Below are positions 6,702-15,095 of a stretch of DNA of 42,563 nucleotides, piece by piece (within the stretch, counting starts at the first letter, position 1; each line of letters opens with the position of its first letter). This DNA comes from JBQTHP01 sp052389755. GTDB taxonomy: Bacteria; Pseudomonadota; Gammaproteobacteria; Steroidobacterales; Steroidobacteraceae. The position numbers and the translations under genes were made by a program. The notes below the pieces were generated by a model. The model was not told the origin of the DNA, searched no databases, and worked only from the letters and a program-made list of their open reading frames with translations. The stretch is from assembly GCA_052389755.1 (NCBI GenBank), contig JBQTHP010000026.1, positions 1-42,563 of the forward strand. Reading direction: 5' to 3'.

Positions 6702-9026
6702 ATGTCGTCCATCGTCGGGCTTGTGTGCCTCCTGCTCGCGCTCGTTGCGACGCTGCTGCTGGTGTTGTATTGGACGCAGCGCCGCGAGCTGAAGGCCGTC
6801 GAGGAGCTCTCGCAGCAGGTGCAGCGCATCGCGATCGGCGGGCGGCTGACCGGCCGCGTGGACATGGAGACGGATCAACCGGAGATCGCGGCGCTCGGCA
6901 CTGCGGTCAATCATCTGCTCACACGTCTCACGGCAGGCGGGGAACCCGATCGCGATCGCGCGACCAAGCAGCTCTTCTCCGAGCTCGGCGATCGCATTCA
7001 CGAAACGGTGCTCATCCACCGCGACGCGATCCTGCACGCGAACCGTCACTTTGCCACGCTCGTCGGAGTGGAGCGGGCTGAGCTCATCGGGCGGCGGCTT
7101 GCCGACCTCGTACCCCCGGAGTACTCGGAGCTCGTCGCAGAGAACATCCGTCGCCGTCTTGCCGGCGAGCCTGCCGCGGAGCGCTACGAGATCGAGATGA
7201 TCGGTCTGCAGGGGCAGGTGAGCCGCCTCGAGATCGCTTCGGCGATCATCGAGTATGAAGGTGCGCCGGCGCTCCTCGTCACCGGCGTCGAGATCATCCC
7301 GACACAGACCGTGCCTGCGCTCAAGGCGCTCGCGGCCGCCGTCGAAGAGCACGGCACTGCCCCGCAACACCTGCTTGCGCTCGATTCGATCGCCGAGGCG
7401 ATCATCACCACCGATACCGACGGGCGTATCGGCTACATGAACCCCGCGGCCGAGAAGCTCACCGGATCGCCGATCGCCGACGCCCTCGGCAAGGCGCTGG
7501 AGGAGATCGCGGGGCTCGTCGATGAGACCGACCGGCGGCTTCTGACCGATCCCGTCCGCCAGGCGCTCTCGAGCGGGGCGCCCGTCAGCCTCGGGCGCCG
7601 CGCGCTGCTCGTCTCGCGCGCCAACAGCAACGAGCGCTCGATCGAACTGTCCGCTTCGCCGATGCGGGGCGCCGCGAAGGAGATCGTCGGCACCGTCGTC
7701 CTGCTGCACGACGTGACCGAGCTGCGCGGACTTGCGCGCCAGATGTCGTATCAGGCGACGCACGATGCCCTCACCGGCCTCGTCAACCGGCGCGAGTTCG
7801 AGCGCCGTCTCGACGAAGCGATCGAAAGCGGGCATCGTGGCGATGCGAGCCACGTGCTGTGCTACCTCGACCTCGATCGTTTCAAGCTCATCAACGACAG
7901 CAGCGGGCACCTCGCGGGCGACAGCATGCTGCGCGAGGTCGCGAAGCTGCTCCGGGATGCCGTGCGCGACAGCGACACCGTCGCGAGGCTTGGCGGGGAT
8001 GAGTTCGGCATGCTCCTGGTCGGCTGTCCGCTCGAAAAAGCCCGGCAGATCGCCGACGATGTGTGCCGGTCGGTGGGCGACTACCGCTTCGTGTGGAAGG
8101 ACAGAATCTTCAACATCGGCGTGTCGGTCGGTCTCGTCGAGATCTCGCGCGAAAGCGGCACGCTCGAGGAGTTGCTCGCGGCGGCCGATTCCGCCTGCTA
8201 CGTCGCGAAGAAGCAGGGCTCCGGACGCGTCGCCGTCTACTCCGCGAAGGACGAAGCGCTCGCGCGGCACACGGGCGAGATTCAGTGGCTGCAGAAGCTG
8301 CAGGGCGCGCTCAAGGAAAACCGCTTCCAGCTCTACGCGCAGGCGATCGTGCCCGCGTATGGGGACAACGGCGGCCCCGCGATGGAAGTGCTGGTGCGCC
8401 TCAAGGACGAGACCGGACAGGACGTGCCACCGTCCGAGTTTCTGAAGGCCGCCGAGCGCTATCGCCTCATGGGGCTCGTGGATCGCTGGGTCGTGCAGAC
8501 CGCGCTCTCCGCCCTGGGGCGCGGCGCGATCGCGGTGTCCTCGAGTCGCAGCATCGCGCTGAACGTGTCGGGCCAGACGCTCGGCGACCTGCAGTTCCTC
8601 GAATTCGTCGTCGAGTGCCTCGACAGCACCGGCGTGTCGCCTAACCAGGTGTGCTTCGAGATCACCGAGAGCGCGGTGGTCGCGAATCTCGATCACGCGC
8701 GGCGTTTCGTCGGCGTGCTCCACGGCATGGGCTGCAAGTTCGCCCTCGACGATTTCGGTTCGGGCGTCGGCTCGTTCTCGAACCTCAAGAACCTGCCGAT
8801 GGATTACCTGAAGATCGACGGGTCCTTCATGCGCAACCTTTCGCACGATACGGTGAACCAGGCGATGGTCACGGCGATGATCCGCCTCGCGCGCACGCTC
8901 AACTTCAAGGTGATCGCAGAGCAGGTGGAAGACGCCGCTGCGCTCGAAACCGCGCGCCGCATGGGCGTCGACTACGTGCAGGGCTACGCCGTCGGCAGGC
9001 CCCAGCCTCTTGCGCTCGCGGCCTGA
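6702..9026 (+). CDS. PAS-GGDEF-EAL cyclic-di-GMP signalling protein
   Basis: This 774-residue protein carries one N-terminal membrane segment (about residues 3-23). Two PAS-like sensor regions follow (about 95-200 and 222-340), then a GGDEF domain (about 345-515) and an EAL domain (about 525-770). The cyclase motif GGDEF (431-435) is intact, and an RxxD inhibitory site, RDSD, lies at 422-425. The EAL signature reads EVLVR (562-566). The other phosphodiesterase motifs are present: FEITES, LDDFGSG, YLKIDGSF and VIAEQVED. Both catalytic activities are therefore plausible. It is a membrane-anchored sensor that makes and/or breaks c-di-GMP. The gene stands alone, and its stop is directly followed by a hairpin repeat. 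Confidence 0.93.
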   Translation: MSSIVGLVCLLLALVATLLLVLYWTQRRELKAVEELSQQVQRIAIGGRLTGRVDMETDQPEIAALGTAVNHLLTRLTAGGEPDRDRATKQLFSELGDRIHETVLIHRDAILHANRHFATLVGVERAELIGRRLADLVPPEYSELVAENIRRRLAGEPAAERYEIEMIGLQGQVSRLEIASAIIEYEGAPALLVTGVEIIPTQTVPALKALAAAVEEHGTAPQHLLALDSIAEAIITTDTDGRIGYMNPAAEKLTGSPIADALGKALEEIAGLVDETDRRLLTDPVRQALSSGAPVSLGRRALLVSRANSNERSIELSASPMRGAAKEIVGTVVLLHDVTELRGLARQMSYQATHDALTGLVNRREFERRLDEAIESGHRGDASHVLCYLDLDRFKLINDSSGHLAGDSMLREVAKLLRDAVRDSDTVARLGGDEFGMLLVGCPLEKARQIADDVCRSVGDYRFVWKDRIFNIGVSVGLVEISRESGTLEELLAAADSACYVAKKQGSGRVAVYSAKDEALARHTGEIQWLQKLQGALKENRFQLYAQAIVPAYGDNGGPAMEVLVRLKDETGQDVPPSEFLKAAERYRLMGLVDRWVVQTALSALGRGAIAVSSSRSIALNVSGQTLGDLQFLEFVVECLDSTGVSPNQVCFEITESAVVANLDHARRFVGVLHGMGCKFALDDFGSGVGSFSNLKNLPMDYLKIDGSFMRNLSHDTVNQAMVTAMIRLARTLNFKVIAEQVEDAAALETARRMGVDYVQGYAVGRPQPLALAA

Positions 9027-9029
9027 GAT

Positions 9030-9088
9030 CCCCTCACCCGCCTCCGGCACCCTCTCCCCGCTTTGCGGGGAGAGGGTTGGGTGAGGGG
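9030..9088. repeat. GC-rich hairpin repeat, copy 1 (probable two-way terminator)
   Basis: CCCTCTCCCCGC pairs perfectly with GCGGGGAGAGGG across a TTT loop, and an outer stem CCCCTCACCC / GGGTGAGGGG flanks it. A near-identical copy lies at 40027-40085. It sits between the convergent GGDEF-EAL and msrB genes and contains the msrB stop codon. This motif type is widespread between genes of GC-rich proteobacteria, from general knowledge. Confidence 0.85.
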
Positions 9089-9483
9089 TCAAAGCCCAAC
9101 GCCACTCCGTTCATGCAGTAACGCTGACCCGTGGGCTCGGGCCCATCCGGAAACACGTGCCCGAGATGACCCCCGCAGCGCGAGCAGTGCACTTCCGTGC
9201 GCCGCATGAATAAGCCGCGGTCGTCCGACGTGCCGACCGCGCCGTCCATCGGCTGCCAGAAGCTGGGCCAGCCGGTGCCGCTTTCAAATTTCGTGTTCGA
9301 CTCGAACAGCGGTTGCTCGCAACCCGCGCACTTGAAGGTGCCGGCGCGCTTCTCGGCGTTGAGCGGACTCGTGCCGGCGCGCTCCGTACCGTGCTTGCGT
9401 AGCACACGGAAAGCCTCCGGCGACAACGCGCGCTGCCATTCTTCATCCGCCTTCGTGACCGGATACGATTCGCTCTGTTTCAT
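9034..9483 (-). CDS. msrB: Peptide-methionine (R)-S-oxide reductase MsrB
   Basis: This 149-residue enzyme reduces the R form of methionine sulfoxide in proteins. Two CxxC pairs bind structural zinc (FKCAGCEQPLF and VHCSRCGGHLGHVF). The motifs SGTGWPSFWQP and the catalytic RYCMNGVAL are complete. The ATG at 9483 is preferred over 9492 because AAAGGA lies 8 bases upstream of it. After the usual end near VALGF, the protein has an extra tail, DPSPNPLPAKRGEGAGGG, read from the hairpin repeat at 9030-9088. The tail is unlikely to be functional. No signal peptide, so it is cytoplasmic. Confidence 0.93.
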   Translation of the reverse strand: MKQSESYPVTKADEEWQRALSPEAFRVLRKHGTERAGTSPLNAEKRAGTFKCAGCEQPLFESNTKFESGTGWPSFWQPMDGAVGTSDDRGLFMRRTEVHCSRCGGHLGHVFPDGPEPTGQRYCMNGVALGFDPSPNPLPAKRGEGAGGG

Positions 9484-9758
9484 CGCATACATCCTTTCGG
9501 CCGACAGGTTCGCACTTCATCGCGTGGCCTGCCAAGGAGGGGAGCGGACGAAAGGCGAGTCCGGCCCGGCGACGCCGCGCGGCTTCCTCCGGGCAAAAAA
9601 ATAAATACTAATCAATTGGTTGAGCCGCGCCCGGACATTCCGCGCGCGACCGGTCACGCGTGGGCGCAGCAGGCGGCGATGCAGGTGAACGGCTCCCGTG
9701 GTATGAAAGGCGACCCGTTGCCGGCCCTCCCGGATGGGTATCAGGGGAGAACAAGAAC
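9484..9758. other. Intergenic region with an AT-rich near-palindrome
   Basis: This 275-base gap lies between the divergent msrB and the 99-residue unknown gene. AATCAATTGGTT (9610-9621), inside an AT-rich island beginning near 9594, is a near-palindrome around CAATTG. It resembles a small operator. No regulator gene is nearby, so this remains a guess. The rest shows no gene. Confidence 0.3.
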
Positions 9759-10058
9759 ATGCAGCTAGCCCGTCTGTGGCGTGAGCATTTGAAGGCCGGC
9801 TGCCCGAGCGCGCTGACCGGCCTCGAGATCGCGGGCTCGGATGCGCGCGCGCTCGATGCGGAGATCACCGCCTGCATCAGCGCGTTCCTCACGCAGACGC
9901 TCAAGGTGGACGATCGAATCGAGCGGCGGCTGAGCGAGATATCGGGCGCTCTTGCGCTGAAGCAGACCGACGCCGATGAAGACGTGGCCAATTACTGCGC
10001 GCGACTGAATCAGCTGGTGAGCGCCGTTCTTACGGAATCCAAGTCAGGCGATGCCTGA
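9759..10058 (+). CDS. Unknown small protein (99 aa), predicted helical
   Basis: I do not recognise this protein. From ATG 9759 it reads MQLARLWREHLKAGCPSALTG, and a run of likely amphipathic helices follows to the end (LDAEITACISAFL, VDDRIERRLSEISGAL, EDVANYCARLNQLVSAVL). It lacks a signal peptide or membrane segment. The start was chosen because AGGGGAG lies about 10 bases upstream, while the longer frame from 9660 has none. It is convergent with hppA, and a heptamer repeat lies between them. GC-rich codon use matches the neighbours, so it is probably a real gene. Confidence 0.6.
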   Translation: MQLARLWREHLKAGCPSALTGLEIAGSDARALDAEITACISAFLTQTLKVDDRIERRLSEISGALALKQTDADEDVANYCARLNQLVSAVLTESKSGDA

Positions 10059-10068
10059 CAGCGCGCAC

Positions 10069-10107
10069 CGCGCGCGGCTTCTGGCCTCCGGCGTCCGCCT
10101 TCCGGTA
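10069..10107. repeat. Heptamer repeat (CGGAAGG type) downstream of hppA
   Basis: On the minus strand the sequence reads CGGAAGG-CGGACGC then CGGAGGC-CAGAAGC, degenerate units seven bases long. The same unit recurs at 12251-12276 and 38748-38849. It lies between two convergent genes. Confidence 0.65.
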
Positions 10108-10139
10108 GAAGAAGAAAGGCCCGGTCACCGCGTCCCGCT

Positions 10140-12191
10140 TCAGAGCAGCGGCACCAGCAACAACGCCACGATGTTGATGATCTTGATCAGCGGATTGATC
10201 GCCGGTCCGGCCGTGTCCTTGTAGGGATCGCCCACGGTGTCGCCAGTGACGGCGGCCTTGTGGGCGTCCGAGCCCTTGCCGCCGAAGTGGCCTTCCTCGA
10301 TGTACTTCTTCGCGTTGTCCCACGCGCCGCCGCCGGTGCACATGGAGATCGCGACGAAGAGTCCCGTCACGATCGTACCTATGAGGAGCCCGCCCAGCGC
10401 CTTGATGCCTGCGCCCGGACCCACGAGCCGGTCGAGGCCGAAGGCGACGACGACCGGTACGAGAATCGGGAGCAGCGACGGCACGATCATCTCCTTGATG
10501 GCCGCGCGCGTGAGAAGGTCGACCGCCTTCGAGTAGTCCGGCTTCGCGGTGCCCTCCATGAGCCCCCGGATCTCGCGGAACTGACGGCGCACCTCATTGA
10601 CCACGGAGCCTGCGGCGCGGCCCACCGCCTCCATCGCCATCGCGCCGAAGAGATACGGCACGAGTCCGCCGATGAAAAGACCGATGATCACGGCCGGATC
10701 GGAGAGCGAGAAGTCGACCATCTGCCGGCCCGTGGTTCCGAGGTGCGTCTCCAGGTTGTGCGTGTAGTCCGCGAACAGCACGAGCGCGGCGAGACCGGCC
10801 GAGCCGATCGCGTAACCCTTCGTTACCGCCTTCGTCGTATTGCCGACCGCATCGAGCGGATCGGTGATGTCGCGCACGTTCTTCGGCAATCCCGCCATCT
10901 CGGCGATGCCGCCGGCATTGTCCGTGATGGGCCCGTACGCATCGAGCGCGACGATCATGCCGGCCATCGAGAGCATCGCCGTGGCTGCGATCGCAATCCC
11001 GTACAGATCTGCGAGCTCGTACGAGCCCCAGATCGCAAGGCACACCGCGAGTACCGGCAGCGCGGTCGACTTCATGCTGACGCCGAGGCCCGCAATGATG
11101 TTGGTCGCGTGTCCGGTCTGGGATGCCGCCGCCACCTTCCGTACCGGGCTGTACTCGGTCGCCGTGTAGTACTCGGTGATGATGATCATCGCTGCCGTGA
11201 GGGCGAGCCCGATCAGCGCGCAGCCAAAGAGGCCGGCGAGCTGCTCCGGCATGAGCTCGCGCGTGATGAAGTAGAACGCGATCGCGGAGATGAGGCCGGA
11301 AACGGTGAGTCCGCGGTAGAGCGCGTTCATGATCTTGCCGCCCTCGCGCGCCTTCACGAAGAAGGTGCCGATGATCGACGCGACGATGGACGCGGCGCCG
11401 AGGGCGAGGGGATAGATGACGACGACGATGCCACGGTCCGCGAACAGCAGGCCGCCGAGCAGCATCGTCGCGATGATCGTGACCGCGTAGGTCTCGAACA
11501 GGTCCGCCGCCATCCCGGCGCAGTCGCCGACGTTGTCGCCAACGTTGTCGGCGATCACCGCCGGATTGCGCGGATCATCCTCGGGGATGCCGGCCTCGAC
11601 CTTGCCGACGAGATCTGCGCCGACGTCGGCACCCTTCGTGAAGATGCCTCCGCCCAGACGCGCGAAGATCGAAATGAGTGAGCCGCCGAACGCGAGCCCG
11701 ACGAGCGCATGCAGCGCCGCGTCATCACCGACGGCGCCGCGCAAAGCGATGTAGTAGCCGGCAACACCGATGAGCCCGAGGCCAACCACGAGCATGCCGG
11801 TGATCGCACCGCCGCGGAAAGCGACCTGCAGCGCCGCGTTGAGCCCGCGGCCCGCGGCTTCGGCCGTGCGCACGTTGGCGCGCACGGAGATATTCATGCC
11901 GATGTAACCCGCGACACCAGAGAGAATGGCGCCGACCGCAAATCCTCCCGCAGTGGCCCAGCTCTTCAGCGAAAAGCCCAGCACGACGAAGAGCACGAGG
12001 CCGACGATCGCAATGGTGGTGTACTGGCGATTGAGATAAGCCTTCGCGCCCTGCTGGATTGCTGCCGCGATCTCCTGCATGCGCGCATTGCCCGCGGGCA
12101 TGCGCAGAATCGTGGCCATCGAGAACACACCGTACAGCACGGCGAGCACACCGGCTCCGACAGCGAGCCAGAGCCACGTGGTGGCATCCAT
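10140..12191 (-). CDS. hppA: Membrane-bound proton-pumping pyrophosphatase (K+-independent type)
   Basis: This 683-residue, multi-spanning inner membrane protein couples PPi hydrolysis to H+ transport. The signature DVGADLVGKVEAGIPEDDPR continues into DNVGDNVGDCAGMAADLFE, holding the Mg-PPi binding aspartates. The motif GNTTKA has Lys at the position that, in characterised family members, separates K+-independent (Lys) from K+-dependent (Ala) enzymes. The ATG at 12191 has GGGGGAGA about 6 bases upstream. The gene lies 90 bases downstream of the PPi-phosphofructokinase gene on the same strand. A comparable pfp-hppA pairing is known in methanotrophs. An extended -10 element in the gap suggests that it also has its own promoter. 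Confidence 0.95.
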   Translation of the reverse strand: MDATTWLWLAVGAGVLAVLYGVFSMATILRMPAGNARMQEIAAAIQQGAKAYLNRQYTTIAIVGLVLFVVLGFSLKSWATAGGFAVGAILSGVAGYIGMNISVRANVRTAEAAGRGLNAALQVAFRGGAITGMLVVGLGLIGVAGYYIALRGAVGDDAALHALVGLAFGGSLISIFARLGGGIFTKGADVGADLVGKVEAGIPEDDPRNPAVIADNVGDNVGDCAGMAADLFETYAVTIIATMLLGGLLFADRGIVVVIYPLALGAASIVASIIGTFFVKAREGGKIMNALYRGLTVSGLISAIAFYFITRELMPEQLAGLFGCALIGLALTAAMIIITEYYTATEYSPVRKVAAASQTGHATNIIAGLGVSMKSTALPVLAVCLAIWGSYELADLYGIAIAATAMLSMAGMIVALDAYGPITDNAGGIAEMAGLPKNVRDITDPLDAVGNTTKAVTKGYAIGSAGLAALVLFADYTHNLETHLGTTGRQMVDFSLSDPAVIIGLFIGGLVPYLFGAMAMEAVGRAAGSVVNEVRRQFREIRGLMEGTAKPDYSKAVDLLTRAAIKEMIVPSLLPILVPVVVAFGLDRLVGPGAGIKALGGLLIGTIVTGLFVAISMCTGGGAWDNAKKYIEEGHFGGKGSDAHKAAVTGDTVGDPYKDTAGPAINPLIKIINIVALLLVPLL

Positions 12192-12219
12192 CGGGAATCT
12201 CCCCCCAAAAAGGCCGCGC

Positions 12220-12228
12220 AATATAGCA
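12220..12228 (-). promoter_or_regulatory. Candidate extended -10 promoter of hppA
   Basis: The minus strand reads TGC-TATATT about 28 bases upstream of the hppA start, a good extended -10 box. No clear -35 is visible at the right distance. It would allow hppA to be transcribed apart from the upstream phosphofructokinase gene. Confidence 0.45.
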
Positions 12229-12250
12229 TAGGGTCCGTTGCGCACCGCTC

Positions 12251-12276
12251 GAGGCGGAAGCCGGAAGGCGGTCGCC
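12251..12276. repeat. Short heptamer repeat between pfp and hppA
   Basis: The plus strand reads CGGAAGC-CGGAAGG-CGGTCGC, units of seven bases of the CGGAAGG family. It lies directly after the phosphofructokinase stop codon. Confidence 0.55.
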
Positions 12277-12281
12277 GCTCC

Positions 12282-13553
12282 TCACACCTTGAACTCCGTG
12301 GTGAGCTTGCGCTTCGCCGCCACGCCCTTGATGCGCACGTAATCGGGCAGACCGCCCCTGTACGGCGGGTAGGCCTCGCCCGCGATCAGCGGCTCGAGGT
12401 AGCGGCGAGCGGCATCCGTAATACCAAAGCCGTCCGGAGTGATGAATTCGCGCGGCAGTTTCTTTTCCTTGTTCGCGACGTCCGCGAGCGGCACGTGGCC
12501 GATCGCCCAGCGATAGGGCTTCGATGATTTGCGCACGATCGTCGGCATCACGGCGTTGACACCCTTCACGGCGAGATCGACTGCGGCCTTGCCGACGGCG
12601 TAGGCCTGCTCGACGTCCACCGCCGATGCGATGTGACGCGCGGCGCGCTGCAGATAGTCCGCCACCGCCCAGTGATACTTGTAGCCGTGCGCTTCGCGCA
12701 CGAGGTTCGCGACGACCGGCGCGACGCCTCCGAGCTGTTTGTGGCCGAACGCATCCACCGTGCCGGCATCCGCGAGAAACCGGCCATCGGGATACGCCGC
12801 GCCTTCGGAGACGACGACCACGCAGTACCCGAACCCGGTGACGCTCTGCCTGACCTTCTCGAGGAAGTTCTGCTGCTCGAAGGGGATTTCCGGGAACAGG
12901 ATGATGTGTGGCGCCTCGCCCGCTGCGCGGGCCGCGAGCCCTCCCGCCGCGGCGATCCACCCGGCGTGCCTACCCATCACCTCGAGCACGAACACCTTCG
13001 TCGACGTGCGCGCCATGGAGGCAACGTCGAGCCCGGCCTCGAGCGTCGACACCGCGACGTACTTCGCGACGGAACCGAATCCCGGGCAGCAATCGGTGTG
13101 CGGCAGATCGTTGTCGACCGTCTTGGGCACGCCGACGCACGTGATTGGATAGCCCATCGACTCGCCGAGCTGCGACACCTTGAGCGCGGTGTCCATCGAA
13201 TCGTTGCCGCCGTTGTAGAAGAAATAGCCGATGTCGTGCGCGCGGAAGACCTCGATGAGCCGCTCGTACTCCGCGCGGTTCTTGTCGAAGCCCTTGAGCT
13301 TGAAGCGCGCCGAGCCGAATGCGCCGGACGGCGTGTGCTTCAACCCGCGAATCGTCGCGCGGCTCTCGCGGTACACGTCGATGAGATCCTCGGTGAGCGC
13401 GCCCACGATGCCGTGACGCCCGGCGTATACCCTTCCGATGTGCTTGCGATGGCGCATCGCCGTTTCGATCACGCCACATGCCGATGCGTTGATCACGGCG
13501 GTGACGCCACCGGATTGGGCATAGAACGCGTTTCTCTTCACGGGCTTTTTCAT
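12282..13553 (-). CDS. pfp: PPi-dependent 6-phosphofructokinase
   Basis: This 423-residue phosphofructokinase converts fructose 6-phosphate to the 1,6-bisphosphate, most likely with pyrophosphate and reversibly. The N-terminal FYAQSGGVTAVINAS, the substrate motif PKTVDNDLP and LEVMGRHAGW are visible. Lys in PKTVDND, where ATP enzymes have Gly (PGTIDND), and the NGGNDS motif instead of GGDGS indicate PPi use by established family rules. GGAGG lies about 10 bases before ATG 13553. Together with hppA directly downstream this forms a PPi-metabolism unit. The remaining ambiguity is phosphoryl donor specificity. Confidence 0.92.
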   Translation of the reverse strand: MKKPVKRNAFYAQSGGVTAVINASACGVIETAMRHRKHIGRVYAGRHGIVGALTEDLIDVYRESRATIRGLKHTPSGAFGSARFKLKGFDKNRAEYERLIEVFRAHDIGYFFYNGGNDSMDTALKVSQLGESMGYPITCVGVPKTVDNDLPHTDCCPGFGSVAKYVAVSTLEAGLDVASMARTSTKVFVLEVMGRHAGWIAAAGGLAARAAGEAPHIILFPEIPFEQQNFLEKVRQSVTGFGYCVVVVSEGAAYPDGRFLADAGTVDAFGHKQLGGVAPVVANLVREAHGYKYHWAVADYLQRAARHIASAVDVEQAYAVGKAAVDLAVKGVNAVMPTIVRKSSKPYRWAIGHVPLADVANKEKKLPREFITPDGFGITDAARRYLEPLIAGEAYPPYRGGLPDYVRIKGVAAKRKLTTEFKV

Positions 13554-13581
13554 GTATCGAGGTCCTCCGTCAGCGAATTCT

Positions 13582-13865
13582 AGCCAGAGACAGAGAAGGG
13601 AAGAGGGAAGATGAAGAGGGAAGAGGCGCGGGCGAGCGGGATCGCATCGCAGGCCGTGCGCGATCGTCGCGGGCCCAGGCGAAAACGGGGCGGCCCGGTT
13701 TGCTCGATGGCGGTTTCATTCGCGCCCCGCTATTAGCGCGGTGAAAACGCCATCGAGCAACCCCCGCCCCACCCCGGCCGCGTATACACGCGATCGCGCA
13801 CGGCCAGCGACGCACCCCCGCTCGCGCGTGCCGCTTCGTTCGACTCGACGCTCTTCGCCGTCTTA
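13582..13865. repeat. Palindromic repeat element B
   Basis: This 340-base gap between pfp and the exporter genes holds a large imperfect palindrome. The outer arms 13632-13666 and 13791-13825 are inverted copies (GCGAGCGGG, then GGCCGTGCGCGATCG). Inner arms near 13697-13718 and 13741-13763 share TGCTCGATGGCG. A purine tract of about 40 bases with approximate 7-base units (GGGAAGA) leads into the left arm. The outer arm is related to the arms of element A (164-330). Bases 13670-13692 nearly match 24270-24292 in inverse orientation. No protein is encoded. Confidence 0.75.
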
Positions 13866-13884
13866 GACGTCTGAGCCGTCAGCC
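13856..13884. repeat. Nonamer repeat at the end of the exporter operon
   Basis: The plus strand reads CGCCGTCTT-AGACGTCTG-AGCCGTCAG, a degenerate 9-base repeat. The same unit type is found at 18991-19096 and 22793-22850. It lies about 16 bases downstream of the last exporter gene. Confidence 0.65.
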
Positions 13885-13899
13885 ATCCGGGCCGCTTCC

Positions 13900-15090
13900 T
13901 CAGAGCTCGCGCAAGCCCGTCGCGATCGGCAAGCGCGCGGCGCGCCATGCGGGCAGCAGTCCGCCGACGAACGACAGCACGAGGGCATAGGCGAGCGCAC
14001 CGGCCAGGAGCGCCGGCGTGACGCTGAAGGCGAACGTCATTGCCGTGAAGCTCACGAAGTTGAGCGTCGAGGTCTGCAGACCGTTGAAGGCGACGTATCC
14101 GATCAACGCGCCGAGCAGCGCGCCCGTGGCGCCGAGCAGCAGCGCCTCGGTGAGCACCGAGACCGTCACGGGCAGGGCGCCGAAGCCCATGGCGCGCAGC
14201 GTCGCGATCTCGCGAGTGCGTGCTGCGACGGCCGCGTACATCGTATTGAGCGCGCCGAAGATCGCGCCGATGCCCATGAGGAGCCCGACCGTCATTCCGC
14301 CGACGAGCACGATCGTCCGCAGCGCGCTCGAGAGAAACTCGTAGAACTCACGCTCTGTCTGGACGCGCAGATTGACGCGCGGGTCGCTCGTCAGCGCGTC
14401 CTTGAAGCCGCGGAACGCGTCGGTCGAGGTGAGCCGGGCACGGATCGACTGAAAGCTCGCCCCGCGATCGTACGCGTCCTGGACGCTGCGCAGATCGGCC
14501 CAGATCTCGGACTCGGAAACGCTGCCCGCATCCTCGAAGATGCCGACGACCTGCCACCTGTTCTTGCCGAGCTCGAGAACCTCGCCCAGGCCGAGGCCGA
14601 CGTACTGCGTGGATGCGCCGCGGCCGACGACCACCTCGTTGCTGCCGCTGCGGAAGTAGCGCCCCTCGACCATGCGGAAGGCGCGGCGCAGTTTGGAGGC
14701 CTGCGCCGTCACGCCGCGCATGGGCACGAAGGAGCTGCTGCCGGTGGCGCGGTTCTTGATGTCCGCACTGACGTACAGCTCGGAGGACACGAGCGGTCCG
14801 GCGGCATCGCGCGCGACGCCGGGCGAATCGCCCACCACCCGCGCCGTGTCGATGTCGAGGCCGCTCGACAGCTCGTCGCTCGAGCCGCCGCGCAGGATCA
14901 TCGCCACATCGTCGGATGCCGACAGCTCGAGTGTCTTGCGGAAGCCCTCGTAGATCGAGAACACGCCGACGATCACGAGCATGACGCCGGCGATGCCGAC
15001 CACGGTGACCATCGCCGCCTGCCAGCGTTCGGGCAGCGTGCGCAAGTTCAGCGCCGTGACGGCGCCGATCTGGGAGAGAGTACCGGACAT
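13900..15090 (-). CDS. ABC transporter permease, FtsX/MacB type (second permease)
   Basis: This 396-residue protein has one N-terminal membrane segment (about residues 26-48) and a large extracytoplasmic domain to about residue 255. Three more segments make up an FtsX domain (VGGMTVGLLMGIGAIFGALN, the LGATGALLGALIGYVAF region and ALVLSFVGGLLPAWRAARLP). This is the layout of MacB-type permeases, which move substrates at the periplasmic face by mechanotransmission rather than carrying them across the membrane. The EIATLRAMGFG coupling helix motif is visible. It starts 5 bases after the first permease gene and is the last gene of the operon. Substrate unknown. Confidence 0.88.
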   Translation of the reverse strand: MSGTLSQIGAVTALNLRTLPERWQAAMVTVVGIAGVMLVIVGVFSIYEGFRKTLELSASDDVAMILRGGSSDELSSGLDIDTARVVGDSPGVARDAAGPLVSSELYVSADIKNRATGSSSFVPMRGVTAQASKLRRAFRMVEGRYFRSGSNEVVVGRGASTQYVGLGLGEVLELGKNRWQVVGIFEDAGSVSESEIWADLRSVQDAYDRGASFQSIRARLTSTDAFRGFKDALTSDPRVNLRVQTEREFYEFLSSALRTIVLVGGMTVGLLMGIGAIFGALNTMYAAVAARTREIATLRAMGFGALPVTVSVLTEALLLGATGALLGALIGYVAFNGLQTSTLNFVSFTAMTFAFSVTPALLAGALAYALVLSFVGGLLPAWRAARLPIATGLREL

Positions 15091-15095
15091 GGTTC

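Noticed and set aside
6537..9092. 851-residue minus-strand frame opposite the GGDEF-EAL gene
   Set aside because: It is an antisense shadow. The plus-strand product has complete catalytic motifs.
13554..13899. Small protein gene in the gap after pfp
   Set aside because: The available frames are made of palindromic repeat sequence and have no ribosome binding site or recognisable domain.
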